In this document: piece by piece, positions 9,095 through 17,490 of the stretch
Layout: the number at the start of each line of letters is the position of its first letter
Position numbering within the stretch: position 1 is the first letter of the stretch
Source of the DNA: a virus
DNA length: 24,968 bases
Direction: 5' to 3' (one strand)
IMG/VR virus record: IMGVR_UViG_3300034198_007167
Coordinates: 1 to 24,968 of that record
Notes under the pieces: generated by a model
Seen by the model: the letters and a program-made list of their open reading frames with translations, nothing else
Told to the model about the DNA's origin: nothing
Database searches by the model: none
Translations under genes and position numbers: made by a program

Positions 9095-10372
9095 TTAAAT
9101 GGCTTTAACAAATTTACGTTGGCGTTCCCAAATTCCGCCATACCAAAGACTCAATGTAGAATCCTGAGATTCAATAGAATAAGAACTAATGTTACCTGAA
9201 TCAAGTGTGACATAATTTTTGTAAGCAGACAAAGTAGGTGAAGTGGCTATCAATGTGAATCCACCATCGCTAAGGTATTCAGAAACAAATTGCCCGGACG
9301 TAGTAGAACCACCATATCCCCAAGGAGTTTGATAAAGATAACGTGTGCCAAATTTAACAGGAATTTGGTCAACTTGAGTAATTGGATAACTGGTAGTCCC
9401 ATCACCAGCAATGGTAGGAGGTACAGTTGCGTAAGGAACCGTGTTTCCTGCCACTAATTGAGCACGCCACGCATAAATGCTAGTAGATGTACCTGTGTAA
9501 CTAGGATTGCCCGTAGAGCTAAGCAAACGCACTTGTAATTGATTTGGTGACGATACCGCATTGCCGGTAACATTGATACGCCACCAACCTTCGCCAATGC
9601 TAGATATGCCCCACCCATTGCCATAAATGTATTGATCGGATAATGGCTGTCCAATGCTTAGGTCAACCGACACATTGGCAAATGTGCCTTGACCGGAATT
9701 ATAAATACCAACGTCAACCCGATTGTTGTCATTTGCTTTTACAAATACACTACCAGTAATAAGACCAACATTTGTAGCAGCATTTTGTGTTATGTAATGC
9801 TGACTATTAGCCGTTGTTTCCGTAATGCGCGTTGCTGTTTGAGTAGCCCCGGCGCATACTGGAATCGTAGCATAATTTGCAGTTGAAGTAGCTCCTGCTA
9901 AAACCCACGGGGAAACATTCAAATTATCATAACTAGTAAGAAAATTAGAAAACGCTACGGTGTTTCCCACCATATAATAATCTTTAATCTCTTTGGTAGT
10001 AACTATGTGGCTGTAAGGATTGCGGCCTAACAGAGACAATGTACCCTGATAACCGGGGTAATTGTAAATGTCAGATGAATAATCATTCCATGACGTAGGC
10101 AACGTGGTGTAAACCCTCGTCCATTCTACCAATCCACCCAAACGATCTTGGAAATCCACATCATCAGCAAAGTAAACTTGTGGTAAATTGGGATGCGGAG
10201 TGTTTGCGTCGGGACGTGCGTAATATGCCCGCAATTGCATGAACTTAGTGCGATACACAATAATCTGACTATTCTGTGGGTACGGACGGGTTTGCTCAAA
10301 CGAGCGCGTAGGAGTCTCAACCGAAAACGCTGGTTGGTCTGCCGCTGTCTTGAATCCAAAGATGGTAGCCAT
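9095..10372 (-). CDS. Tail-tip protein with inserted carbohydrate-binding-like domain (425 aa)
   Basis: An ATG at 10372 lies one base after the tape-measure stop. Two parts are visible. The flanks (residues about 1-135 and 325-425) are aromatic-rich: EWTRVYTTLPTSWNDYSS and YNYPGYQG early, LSLWYGGIWERQRKFVKAI at the end. The centre (about 140-320) follows the pattern of the beta-sandwich sugar-binding modules of phage tail proteins: TGSVFVKAND near the start, GEGWWRINVTG in the middle and SIYAWRAQLVAGNTVPYAT at the end. The first gene after the tape measure usually encodes a distal-tail or tip protein, but nothing here matches the lambda proteins M, L, K or J. A role in tip structure plus surface binding is inferred. 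Confidence 0.8.
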   Translation of the reverse strand: MATIFGFKTAADQPAFSVETPTRSFEQTRPYPQNSQIIVYRTKFMQLRAYYARPDANTPHPNLPQVYFADDVDFQDRLGGLVEWTRVYTTLPTSWNDYSSDIYNYPGYQGTLSLLGRNPYSHIVTTKEIKDYYMVGNTVAFSNFLTSYDNLNVSPWVLAGATSTANYATIPVCAGATQTATRITETTANSQHYITQNAATNVGLITGSVFVKANDNNRVDVGIYNSGQGTFANVSVDLSIGQPLSDQYIYGNGWGISSIGEGWWRINVTGNAVSSPNQLQVRLLSSTGNPSYTGTSTSIYAWRAQLVAGNTVPYATVPPTIAGDGTTSYPITQVDQIPVKFGTRYLYQTPWGYGGSTTSGQFVSEYLSDGGFTLIATSPTLSAYKNYVTLDSGNISSYSIESQDSTLSLWYGGIWERQRKFVKAI

Positions 10373-10373
10373 G

Positions 10374-11876
10374 TTAGTTTACGGTAGGTGTTAGACTATT
10401 CTTAATTGCCTCAAGCAATTGATTGGAAGTGGTGATTTCAGCAGCAATTGCACTAGAATCAGGCGTAATGCGTTTTTGCATTTCTGAACTGCCAAAGGAC
10501 AAGCGAGTACCTACGTTTAATTCCATTCCTAGCGCCCTTTGCTGTTGATACGATGCTTCACCCGGAGCACCCGTTAAAACCGCGTTAGTGGCCTTCTGAC
10601 GGGCTTGCATGGCCTGTCTAGCCAATCGTTCAGTTTCAGACAAAGGACGTGGGCGACCATTGGCAAAAGTACGGTTTGACCCCGCCGCTTGCTCACTGAG
10701 AGTTTGCGATACATCTATCTGACGTTGCTGCATAGCCATTTCTGCTGCACGCAAAGAATTTTGAGCTTCTGAACGAGCTATTTTAGCAGCCTTAATTTCT
10801 TCAGGGGTACCTGTTGGGCGAGATTTAGCCATTTCCTGACCTTCTGCATTCAAAAGATGCATTCCGGTATTTCCAGTAAGCGTATTAACAACGTCTTTTG
10901 CTTTTTGTAATTTAATTTGAGCCACTTCTACGGCACTAAGACTATTTTCATTCTGAGCATTAGTAAGCAATTCTACTGCTCTTTTTTCGGAATCAAGCAT
11001 TCCAGATGTTCTATCACTCGCACGATTTGCTGCCTCAGCGGAATAAGCGTATTCATCTTGAGATATTTTTAACTTCAATAATTTACTTTGTTTATCTTCG
11101 TATATGGCTTTATAATCGCTATTTAATGCCATTTTACCTTCGAATCCAAATTCGGATTCCATGTCTGAAATTTCTTTTTGAAGTATTGAAATATCTTCTT
11201 TTCCCCTACGAAGCCTAGCGTAAGCAACTTTTACCATTGCTGAATTTCCGCCGGTTGCGATACGCGCTTCTTCTTGATTTGAGATTTGAGCCTCGGATAA
11301 TTGCAACCCTTCTTGTTCGCGTTTTACTTGTCTGCCAAAATAAGCTGGGACCGCTTGCATTGCACCAGCCATGATTGCACCTGCTCCCATGAAAATGAGA
11401 CGCTTAAACATGCCTCCAGCAATCATACCTGCTAACGTTCCGCCTGCGGCACCACCACTTTCTCCACTTGTCCCACCACCACCGCCACCACCACCACCGG
11501 CTCCTCCTCCACCAGATTCAATCCCAAGCTCCTTGGTTTGCTTGATAGAAAGAGATTTAAGCTGATTCTGTTTTTGAAGTATCGCGTACTGAACTTGAAG
11601 ATTTTTAGTGCTTCCTTCTTCCAATGCATTCTTGGTTCTCGATAAAGTCGTAATGTCGTTAGTAACACTTTTAATTTTTTCAGAAGTGTTCATTTCATTA
11701 AACAACGATTGCGACTTCAAATCATTCAGTTTTCTAGCTGCTGAGATATTACCAAACATAGCCGCATCCATCTTCTGACCGGCTTGTTGAGCCATATTAG
11801 TCAACTTCTGAAAACCTGCCGCCGCTTGCGAACTATCAATCGCAACCTTGAATTGAATTTCTTGGGAGAATGACAT
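10374..11876 (-). CDS. Short tape measure protein candidate (500 aa)
   Basis: An ATG at 11876 is preceded by a modest AAAGG-type ribosome binding site. The N-terminal 120 residues are polar and helical (SQEIQFKVAIDSSQAAAGFQ, then Lys/Gln-rich helices). Next come a glycine tract at residues 122-146, a hydrophobic segment at 147-179 (MIAGGMFKRLIFMGAGAIMAG and on), and a long charged coiled-coil region from about 180 to 450. Helical rod, membrane-like segment and position before the tip genes are the hallmarks of a tape measure, which sets tail length and helps DNA enter the cell. At 500 residues, the usual 1.5 angstrom per residue would predict a tail of about 75 nm. Confidence 0.75.
   Translation of the reverse strand: MSFSQEIQFKVAIDSSQAAAGFQKLTNMAQQAGQKMDAAMFGNISAARKLNDLKSQSLFNEMNTSEKIKSVTNDITTLSRTKNALEEGSTKNLQVQYAILQKQNQLKSLSIKQTKELGIESGGGGAGGGGGGGGGTSGESGGAAGGTLAGMIAGGMFKRLIFMGAGAIMAGAMQAVPAYFGRQVKREQEGLQLSEAQISNQEEARIATGGNSAMVKVAYARLRRGKEDISILQKEISDMESEFGFEGKMALNSDYKAIYEDKQSKLLKLKISQDEYAYSAEAANRASDRTSGMLDSEKRAVELLTNAQNENSLSAVEVAQIKLQKAKDVVNTLTGNTGMHLLNAEGQEMAKSRPTGTPEEIKAAKIARSEAQNSLRAAEMAMQQRQIDVSQTLSEQAAGSNRTFANGRPRPLSETERLARQAMQARQKATNAVLTGAPGEASYQQQRALGMELNVGTRLSFGSSEMQKRITPDSSAIAAEITTSNQLLEAIKNSLTPTVN
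11470..11513 (-). repeat. Triplet-rich tract encoding polyglycine
   Basis: The plus strand shows a run of CCA/CCG/CCT triplets (minus strand GGN), encoding a glycine-rich linker inside the tape-measure candidate. Tracts of this kind can change length by replication slippage. A plus-strand polyproline frame across it is an antisense shadow. Confidence 0.8.
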
Positions 11877-11881
11877 GGGTT

Positions 11882-12637
11882 TTACCTTTCTTTAGATTCT
11901 GCCATGATTCGGTTCATTTCTTCAATACATTGTGAACGCATTGAATCAAAATTACCGTAATTATCTTTACCTGAGGTGCGACGATCTATCGACCTTTGAT
12001 ACTGAATTAAGCGTGGAATTGGGGTTTCCCCTAGCAATTTACCACTCATAGGGTCAAATGGCCCCAAACTAGCCGCAACAGCCACTAGAAGAGGTGCCAC
12101 GGCATGTACCGTAGGTGGTTTACCGATAATCTTTTTTTCTTCAGGAGTAGGTTGTCCACCGCAAGGTAGGTCTATAAATACCCTATCCATGAATGAAAAT
12201 ATCTCTCCAATTGATTCATCAAATCCGTTTTTTAGAACGTAATTAAAAATTCGGCTTTTGAACTTACCAAACCTGTAAGCATTACGAATGGGTTGAGTAG
12301 GATTATTACGGCGATTCAATTGCCACATGAAAAACTCCACATCTTTCATGCAAGGTTCCGTTTTCCAAACCACGAAAGAATTGTCCATGCCATCAAGATA
12401 CAACAAGTCTTTGGGAGTAATTAACCTAATTTCTTCACCGCATACTGTAAATGTCACATCATCGGCAAATGCATCAGCACGGCGCGATGCTTCTTGATTT
12501 AAAGAATCATTCAATGATGGAACATATTTAGTGTTCCACAAATACTCATAAAGAGCTTCAGGCCCACCATCAATGGCTGCTTTAAGTTGCTCCTCTAGGG
12601 TTGGAGCGGGTATTTGTGCTGAATTGTGTTGTTCCAT
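11882..12637 (-). CDS. Tail assembly chaperone candidate (251 aa)
   Basis: An ATG at 12637 lies only 14 bases after the stem of an intrinsic terminator. The protein is soluble, acidic in its N-terminal half (LEEQLKAAIDGGPEALYEYL) and basic later (RFGKFKSRIFNYVLK), and ends with a helical tail (RSQCIEEMNRIMAESKER). It lies between the tube candidate and the tape measure, the place of tail assembly chaperones (lambda G and GT), which bind tape measure and tube protein during assembly. There is no second overlapping frame or obvious slippery site near its end, so a programmed frameshift is not supported. The identity rests on position alone. Confidence 0.6.
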   Translation of the reverse strand: MEQHNSAQIPAPTLEEQLKAAIDGGPEALYEYLWNTKYVPSLNDSLNQEASRRADAFADDVTFTVCGEEIRLITPKDLLYLDGMDNSFVVWKTEPCMKDVEFFMWQLNRRNNPTQPIRNAYRFGKFKSRIFNYVLKNGFDESIGEIFSFMDRVFIDLPCGGQPTPEEKKIIGKPPTVHAVAPLLVAVAASLGPFDPMSGKLLGETPIPRLIQYQRSIDRRTSGKDNYGNFDSMRSQCIEEMNRIMAESKER

Positions 12638-12651
12638 GATTAGTAAATAGA

Positions 12652-12683
12652 AAAGCCCGCCCGTGCATGACGGTGCGGGCTTT
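12652..12683 (-). terminator. Intrinsic terminator between tube and chaperone candidates
   Basis: The minus-strand hairpin has arms AAAGCCCGC-A-CCG and CGG-GCGGGCTTT: twelve base pairs with one bulged base and a seven-base loop, followed by TCTATTT. It lies 24 bases after the tube-candidate stop and just before the start of the next gene. With a moderate T tract it probably gives partial termination, reducing expression of the downstream tail genes relative to the tube. Confidence 0.8.
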
Positions 12684-12706
12684 CATGTGCCGTATGTGGT
12701 TAGGCT

Positions 12707-13087
12707 TTAGATTTTCTGCATAGCCTGAATATCGCATACCCAGAAATCACGAGGACGTTCTGGCAATCCGATTTCAGACACAACGTAAGTAATGTTTGTG
12801 CTATTAGCGTTGGTGGTACGGCGGGTCACAATAAACTCATCGGAGTTGTTTGGGACGTTGGTTGCGTTGGTTGCGAATTGAAGCTGACCACGCAGCGTGG
12901 AACGCTCTTGAAACAACACAAAACCGTTAGGAGCACCAAGTTCAGTGGTACGACTGGTAGATGCCGTTGGTTCAGTGGGGCTATATTCGTTGCAGATAAA
13001 GCTCGTACCATTAGCATTGCCAGTGGTGAAAGTGAGGATGCGCGAGCCATAGCCTACGCCAGTGGTGGATGAATATGGAAGTGCCAT
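12707..13087 (-). CDS. Major tail (tube) protein candidate (126 aa)
   Basis: An ATG at 13087 begins MALPYSSTTGVGYGSRILTF. The protein is Thr/Asn/Ser-rich and beta-rich, without membrane or coiled-coil segments. It lies between the tail-terminator candidate and the chaperone candidate, exactly where siphophages place the tube protein, and is directly followed by an intrinsic terminator, as expected for a very highly expressed product. At 126 residues it is shorter than many lambda-like tube proteins. The repeated region NATNVPNNSDEF and TRRTTNANSTNITYVV may form the beta-hairpin that contacts the next ring. The sequence is not diagnostic. Confidence 0.6.
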   Translation of the reverse strand: MALPYSSTTGVGYGSRILTFTTGNANGTSFICNEYSPTEPTASTSRTTELGAPNGFVLFQERSTLRGQLQFATNATNVPNNSDEFIVTRRTTNANSTNITYVVSEIGLPERPRDFWVCDIQAMQKI

Positions 13088-13105
13088 AAAATAAGGTTGG
13101 GTTGT

Positions 13106-13609
13106 TTAACTATCCAAGTAGTTAGCGGGTGGAATTACTAAATCAATCTGAAAACGCAATTCTGTGCGATCTGTTTCTGAAGTTTCATCAGCACGGTAAT
13201 TATCTCCTTGGTCGATAATGTCCAACATACCGTAGCCACCTATGACATTAGGGATCATTTTCTGTGCTCCACGAGATAAAAGGTAACGCACTCGGCCAAC
13301 CATAATACCATGTTGTGAACTTACACCCACTCCATTTTGGCTATGACGTTGAGTTACAACAGTAACGGACAATATACCGCGACGATAATTGTAATATGCC
13401 GTACCCGTTGCCGTAAAATTCATCACATCGTTGACTCTAGCAAACCCACCAGAACGCACTTCAATGCGGTTTCTCGGCATTTCTAGGGGCAATCTAGGCC
13501 CAAACGCTGCCAAGGTAGTGCCAACGGTGTCTTGGGTTAAAACGGTCACAAAACCAGCGGCAATGTTGTCACCGATGTTTTCAGATTGGCTGGCAGTTGG
13601 AACACTCAT
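13106..13609 (-). CDS. Tail terminator or head-tail joining protein candidate (167 aa)
   Basis: The start codon overlaps the stop of the preceding gene (ATGA). The 167 residues are soluble and mixed alpha/beta, with NFTATGTAYYNYRRGILSVT (strand-rich) followed by GIMVGRVRYLLSRG (helix) and a closing strand ELRFQIDLVIPP. Early regions (ENIGDNIAAGFVTVLT) contain an amphipathic helix. This strand-helix-strand plan and the location just before the tube candidate fit the tail terminator (lambda gpU-like), which caps the tube and binds the head. No family signature is certain. Confidence 0.6.
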   Translation of the reverse strand: MSVPTASQSENIGDNIAAGFVTVLTQDTVGTTLAAFGPRLPLEMPRNRIEVRSGGFARVNDVMNFTATGTAYYNYRRGILSVTVVTQRHSQNGVGVSSQHGIMVGRVRYLLSRGAQKMIPNVIGGYGMLDIIDQGDNYRADETSETDRTELRFQIDLVIPPANYLDS

Positions 13610-14400
13610 TTAATTGAAAGATATGGATATGCTTGTTGCAACTTTTTCAAATCATTTTGCATCAGCAAACCAAAAGTGGTTTCTTGATATGCTATTCGTT
13701 GATTAACTACTTCTTCTAATGCGACATCAATTCTTGATTCTTGTATTTTAGAGTAACGATTAACCAACGTTAAGGCAAAATTATCATTAGATTTAGATTT
13801 TAATGAATAACCATTTAAATAAAAATTCCCATTGGATGCCTTGGCATTGCGAATCTTTGCCAAATCTTCATTGCTAAAACTGCTTCCTCCTCCACCAGAC
13901 GATTGCACGTTCATGCCCAAAGAATCGGAAATTTGAAGTATAGATTGACGAGCTAAACCAATAGCATTTTGAGCAGCTTTGATGATACCGGGCAAAATGC
14001 TGGCATATTCATTAGCGTGCTTATCTATGGCATTCCATGTCCTCGTTTTGTAATGCTTATTTTCAGGAGTAAATGAACCTGAATCATTAACATTACCGAC
14101 TATTTGAAACTTACCATTCTCATTTTTGCGCCAAATGCGTCCAATTGTACCACCCTTACGACCAGTATTGGCCGTCATGTTAAATGCCGTCAGGGTCGAT
14201 ATGCGGGCTTGTTTGGTCGCTCGGCTACGACTGCCCAATAACACTTTTGAAGGGCTGGCAATAGGCGTATGTGCCATCCATTGTTTACAAATGATGGATG
14301 CCTCACCCATAGCCCAATTTTCAAACGTATTTCCAGTGCTAGTTGCAATGGCGCTTCCAGCATAAAAAAATTTGTTTAATTCGGCAGAGTCAAAAGGCAT
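13606..14400 (-). CDS. Tail completion or minor tail protein candidate (264 aa)
   Basis: The start chosen is the ATG at 14400, which shares a base with the stop of the preceding gene (TGATG); the frame stays open to 14469 but would overlap that gene. The N-terminal region has a helix WAMGEASIICKQWMAHTPIAS followed by PSKVLLGSRSR. A helix ending in T-P-x-x-S/T-G/P is common in the HK97 gp10/lambda gpZ type of tail-completion proteins. The middle is Lys/Asn-rich with a short serine-glycine linker (QSSGGGGSSFS). The C-terminal third is helical, with a predicted coiled coil (YSKIQESRIDVALEEVVNQR). A joining role is inferred from position. Confidence 0.6.
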   Translation of the reverse strand: MPFDSAELNKFFYAGSAIATSTGNTFENWAMGEASIICKQWMAHTPIASPSKVLLGSRSRATKQARISTLTAFNMTANTGRKGGTIGRIWRKNENGKFQIVGNVNDSGSFTPENKHYKTRTWNAIDKHANEYASILPGIIKAAQNAIGLARQSILQISDSLGMNVQSSGGGGSSFSNEDLAKIRNAKASNGNFYLNGYSLKSKSNDNFALTLVNRYSKIQESRIDVALEEVVNQRIAYQETTFGLLMQNDLKKLQQAYPYLSIK

Positions 14401-14726
14401 CAGAGATCGCTTGGGCGACAAGTAAAAATGTAGTGCGCCAAATCGGTGTTTACAGATTGCACAACCCATTGACCTTGCTGTGGGCCAGCATCTACCTGAA
14501 GGATTTCCCTAACGTAATCCGATGGATCGTTAGAAAATTGAATACGAGGAGAGTAAACTAAGATTTCATTCTCACCTTCGTAACCGGGTTCCCTTAAATG
14601 CATAAAGGATGCCGTGGATTGCACGACACCCATGTAGTTCTCGTTCGTTAAACGGAATGGTATTGGCATCCCGGTGGTGGATACCTCTAAGAACGCTTCA
14701 GATACTTCTTTTTCAAATCCGTCCAT
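14400..14726 (-). CDS. Head-tail connector candidate (108 aa)
   Basis: The start at the ATG at 14726 is preferred because AAGGTG lies five bases upstream, one of few good ribosome binding sites here. A TTG at 14744 would add six residues. The protein is small and beta-rich (GMPIPFRLTNENYMGVVQST, ILVYSPRIQFSNDPSDYVRE, VQSVNTDLAHYIFTCRPSDL), with no cysteine cluster or membrane segment. It stands at the start of the tail-joining genes, where head-closure proteins such as lambda FII are found. The identity is by position only. Confidence 0.6.
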   Translation of the reverse strand: MDGFEKEVSEAFLEVSTTGMPIPFRLTNENYMGVVQSTASFMHLREPGYEGENEILVYSPRIQFSNDPSDYVREILQVDAGPQQGQWVVQSVNTDLAHYIFTCRPSDL

Positions 14727-14756
14727 AGAGGCACCTTGCGACAACTAAAAGGCAGG

Positions 14757-16166
14757 TCAATCCTGCTTTTCAGCGGCTAATTTAGGAATCAAACGACGAT
14801 TTATGAATTTCATCATGCCTTGTCCCGGCTTTTGTTTGTCACCATAGTATCTTTGATGGCAATGCAGGTAATGTGTTTCCGATAACAATGTGTTCAAAAA
14901 GAACACATCCATATCGTCGTGGTAACGCACCATAATGGCATCCAAATTTTCAAGTAAGTTGTGAGCTTGAAACGATGTAATAATGTCACGCTCGTTACCA
15001 CCAGAATCCAATTTCAGGATTTGAGCTTTTGGAAGCTCGGCTACGTCGTTAGGAGTAATTTCTTTCTCATAAGCCACAAGTTTTTGGTCATCATTACTTG
15101 GTACAATTGCTTTTAATGTGTCCTCAAGGTATTTGATAACCTGTGGGTCTCCATCGTAGCAATGCACGGAAGCTCCATTCCATCGCTTTACAGCCCATCT
15201 TGCGAAGGCACCCATACCAGCCCCTATGTCTATGATGGAAAGTGGCTCATTTTTGTCGTAATGGAACAATGGCACGTCAAACGAGCCATTTAGCACATCC
15301 CCGTCATGCAAATCATCAATAGGATAGTCTTTGGGCCACAAACGGATGAATTTCTCACGATGCCCACCCATTAGTCCCGGAATGCGTGGCCCTGAAGCCA
15401 TAAAGGTACGAATATGGTCATGAGGCATACCGTAACGTTGGGCCATCATATCTACCATTTCATCGTCTGTTACCGTGAATTGCAGCGGGTACACAATCTT
15501 ACCAACATGGCGTAGTTGGCAGCTTGTATCTGCATAAATCTCGCCACCATCTTCGATTACTCGCGTACAGAATGCCCAATCTTCCGACAAATAGGTGCCA
15601 TTTACTGCACGCATAGGGAAGAAGTCGTACCGAATGCTGGTCTGGTCAGGATCACCCCGATAAACCATCTCGGGATGCTTTGAAATCATATCCTCAAGGG
15701 CTTTTCGGCTGATAAGCAAAGCACCAGTACCAGCGTGCTTAATTTTAAGCAGACCGTTGCTATCCACTTTTTCACCGGGAATGTAATTAACCACCCAATC
15801 CAATGAAGGCTGCTTTTTGGGGTACAATCCGCACACAATGTCCTTATTCGCATCCAGCAAGCGTTGGAACTGACGAGGTTCAATAATGATGTCTGAATCA
15901 AGGAAGAATAAATGAGTGCAATCCGACTGAAGAAATGAATATGCCAGATTATTACGAGCCCGAGCAATACCATCGTTCATCATGTACCTAATCTGCGTTT
16001 CGCATTTACATGATGCCGCAATAATACGGATGGATTCAGATGTATGAAGTTCCAATTTCCAATCGCTTGTAGCAACGGCAATAAATACCTTTGGAAGTTT
16101 AGGCACCTCAACCAATGCGGTCTCGGATGGAGCGGGAAATTCTAGTGATGGAGGATTGTTTGACAT
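14757..16166 (-). CDS. Bifunctional GT-A glycosyltransferase / class I methyltransferase fusion (469 aa)
   Basis: The start chosen is the ATG at 16166, four bases after the upstream stop; a longer frame to 16241 overlaps that gene. The N-terminal domain has KVFIAVATSD, RARNNLAYSFL, the metal-binding D-x-D in HLFFLDSDII (Asp90, Asp92), a conserved HAGTGALLISRKAL segment and the later SEDWAFC and RHVG motifs; all fit a family 2-like glycosyltransferase fold. After a linker, residues about 310-420 form a methyltransferase-like domain: LSIIDIGAGMGAFARW (SAM-binding loop), VHCYDGDP, then LKLDSGGNERDI, as in FkbM-type sugar O-methyltransferases. It probably transfers a nucleotide-activated sugar and methylates a product. 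It lies in an accessory block inside the head-tail genes, and the target is unknown. Confidence 0.85.
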   Translation of the reverse strand: MSNNPPSLEFPAPSETALVEVPKLPKVFIAVATSDWKLELHTSESIRIIAASCKCETQIRYMMNDGIARARNNLAYSFLQSDCTHLFFLDSDIIIEPRQFQRLLDANKDIVCGLYPKKQPSLDWVVNYIPGEKVDSNGLLKIKHAGTGALLISRKALEDMISKHPEMVYRGDPDQTSIRYDFFPMRAVNGTYLSEDWAFCTRVIEDGGEIYADTSCQLRHVGKIVYPLQFTVTDDEMVDMMAQRYGMPHDHIRTFMASGPRIPGLMGGHREKFIRLWPKDYPIDDLHDGDVLNGSFDVPLFHYDKNEPLSIIDIGAGMGAFARWAVKRWNGASVHCYDGDPQVIKYLEDTLKAIVPSNDDQKLVAYEKEITPNDVAELPKAQILKLDSGGNERDIITSFQAHNLLENLDAIMVRYHDDMDVFFLNTLLSETHYLHCHQRYYGDKQKPGQGMMKFINRRLIPKLAAEKQD

Positions 16167-16170
16167 AAAA

Positions 16171-16902
16171 TTATTTGGAATAGGTTTTGGAATAACGAGC
16201 GATTTCACCGGGAATGACTTCCATGTGCTGAAGTTCTCCATTCATTCGTAAAATACCAAATTCAGCGGTGAGATTGTCTTCAATTGGAAAGCCGCCTTTT
16301 TCTAAGGAAGCTGCTACCAAACTTTCAGGATGAAATGAACATCCAGATTTGAGCAATGCAGGTACGTTTTCGTAAGTTTCAAAATACGACTTAGCTGCAT
16401 TTACACCAAGTATAGCAAAACGGTCGTTTATCCCACCATATGTGCCCCACCAAGGCGTATAAACGTCATCTTCGCAAATACCTGCATTAAATTGGAACTT
16501 ATGGAAATGCAGGTCAGGTCGGCAACGGATTACAGTTTCAAATCCCTTCATTTCATTTGTGATTTCATTAGCAAACTTCCATGCACGGCTTAAATGCCAA
16601 AGCTGGCGCATAATACCCTGCAATGGAGATACACCCGGAGTTTTAGTTGGAGTAATGCTATAAGGTGCATGATCGCTAAATGATTTATCAGGCAACGGCA
16701 TATCAGGTGGAGTAACTTTCTCGATATGTACGTTGTCCCATTCCTTTTTGAGCAATTCGGCTGATTCAGATTGTTCATCATCAGCGCATGACACAAAGAA
16801 ATGAGGATTATCTAATTTACGATACACTGCCCATTTTTGCGATGGGTAGCAGCGTGCAAAAGAACGCATTTGCCCGGATATAATAATAGCGGTTTTATTC
16901 AT
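16171..16902 (-). CDS. WavE-like putative glycosyltransferase (243 aa)
   Basis: The ATG overlaps the stop of the upstream methyltransferase gene (ATGA). The protein opens MNKTAIIISGQMRSFARC, the conserved opening of a group of putative sugar transferases that includes the lipopolysaccharide-synthesis protein WavE. It continues with VIRCRPDLHF (residues 124-133), where the Arg-x-Arg-x-Asp motif is expected, then GGINDRFAILG, and FHPESLVAASLEKGG. There is no membrane segment. Function is not proven for most of the family; the genomic setting, beside a glycosyltransferase-methyltransferase fusion, supports a sugar-transfer role. Confidence 0.7.
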   Translation of the reverse strand: MNKTAIIISGQMRSFARCYPSQKWAVYRKLDNPHFFVSCADDEQSESAELLKKEWDNVHIEKVTPPDMPLPDKSFSDHAPYSITPTKTPGVSPLQGIMRQLWHLSRAWKFANEITNEMKGFETVIRCRPDLHFHKFQFNAGICEDDVYTPWWGTYGGINDRFAILGVNAAKSYFETYENVPALLKSGCSFHPESLVAASLEKGGFPIEDNLTAEFGILRMNGELQHMEVIPGEIARYSKTYSK

Positions 16903-17483
16903 GTTTGGTTGTTATTTGGCTGGAAAATGTTGTCGGAGTGAAATCTTACGAGACCAAGCAATCCATTATTGTTAGACCAATGCTGCATCACTCTCCATTC
17001 AGTGTTGTCAGCCAAAAACTCATAAATGGCACGAGTGATGCCATCTTGACCGTTTTCGCCTTTATCACCAAAGGTCACGGTATCGTGCAAAAATATGTAT
17101 TTGTTGCATTTATATGCAAATTTCAATTCAGCACGCACTTGGTCAGCCGTATGTAATGTGTCGATAAATAACATGTCACAAATCGGAATGTCTTCCAACA
17201 AACTTGTGTCAGCTTTCGTAAACTTCCAAATCGCATTGAGGTCAGACGGTGGCTTGTAAGGTGTATCGTTGATGTCGAACGAGTGTAGAATGCCGTTTCC
17301 TTGCGATTCTAGGCCATGTAACAGCGCAACCGTACTGTTGCCAGTCCTAGTGCCAAATTCTACGATAGAACGGCATTTGCTGGCGTACACAGATAAAGTT
17401 TCAAGATGTTCGTTAATGTCCAAATGGCTACCGCTACGACCTGCCATGCGCTCTTTGTAATCGTTTTCAATATCTTGGTTCAT
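16899..17483 (-). CDS. Class I SAM-dependent methyltransferase (194 aa)
   Basis: The start chosen is the ATG at 17483, seven bases after the small basic gene; a frame open to 17516 would overlap it. Residues 42-51 (EFGTRTGNST) are the glycine-rich SAM-binding motif. They are followed by ILHSFDIND (acidic residue at the end of strand two) and CDMLFIDTLHTADQVRAEL, then KYIFLHDT, the pattern of the Methyltransf_24/cephalosporin-hydroxylase-like group. These enzymes often methylate sugars or small molecules. It is translationally coupled to the WavE-like gene, so the two probably work on the same substrate. Confidence 0.85.
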   Translation of the reverse strand: MNQDIENDYKERMAGRSGSHLDINEHLETLSVYASKCRSIVEFGTRTGNSTVALLHGLESQGNGILHSFDINDTPYKPPSDLNAIWKFTKADTSLLEDIPICDMLFIDTLHTADQVRAELKFAYKCNKYIFLHDTVTFGDKGENGQDGITRAIYEFLADNTEWRVMQHWSNNNGLLGLVRFHSDNIFQPNNNQT

Positions 17484-17490
17484 TGGATTG

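Noticed and set aside
2570-10372. Diversity-generating retroelement targets in the fibre end or tail-tip protein
   Set aside because: No reverse transcriptase and no near-identical template/variable pair with adenine-specific changes were seen in the window.
11882-12637. Programmed frameshift of the lambda G/GT kind
   Set aside because: No classic slippery heptamer was recognised near the 3' end, and no second open frame extends from it before the tape measure begins five bases later.
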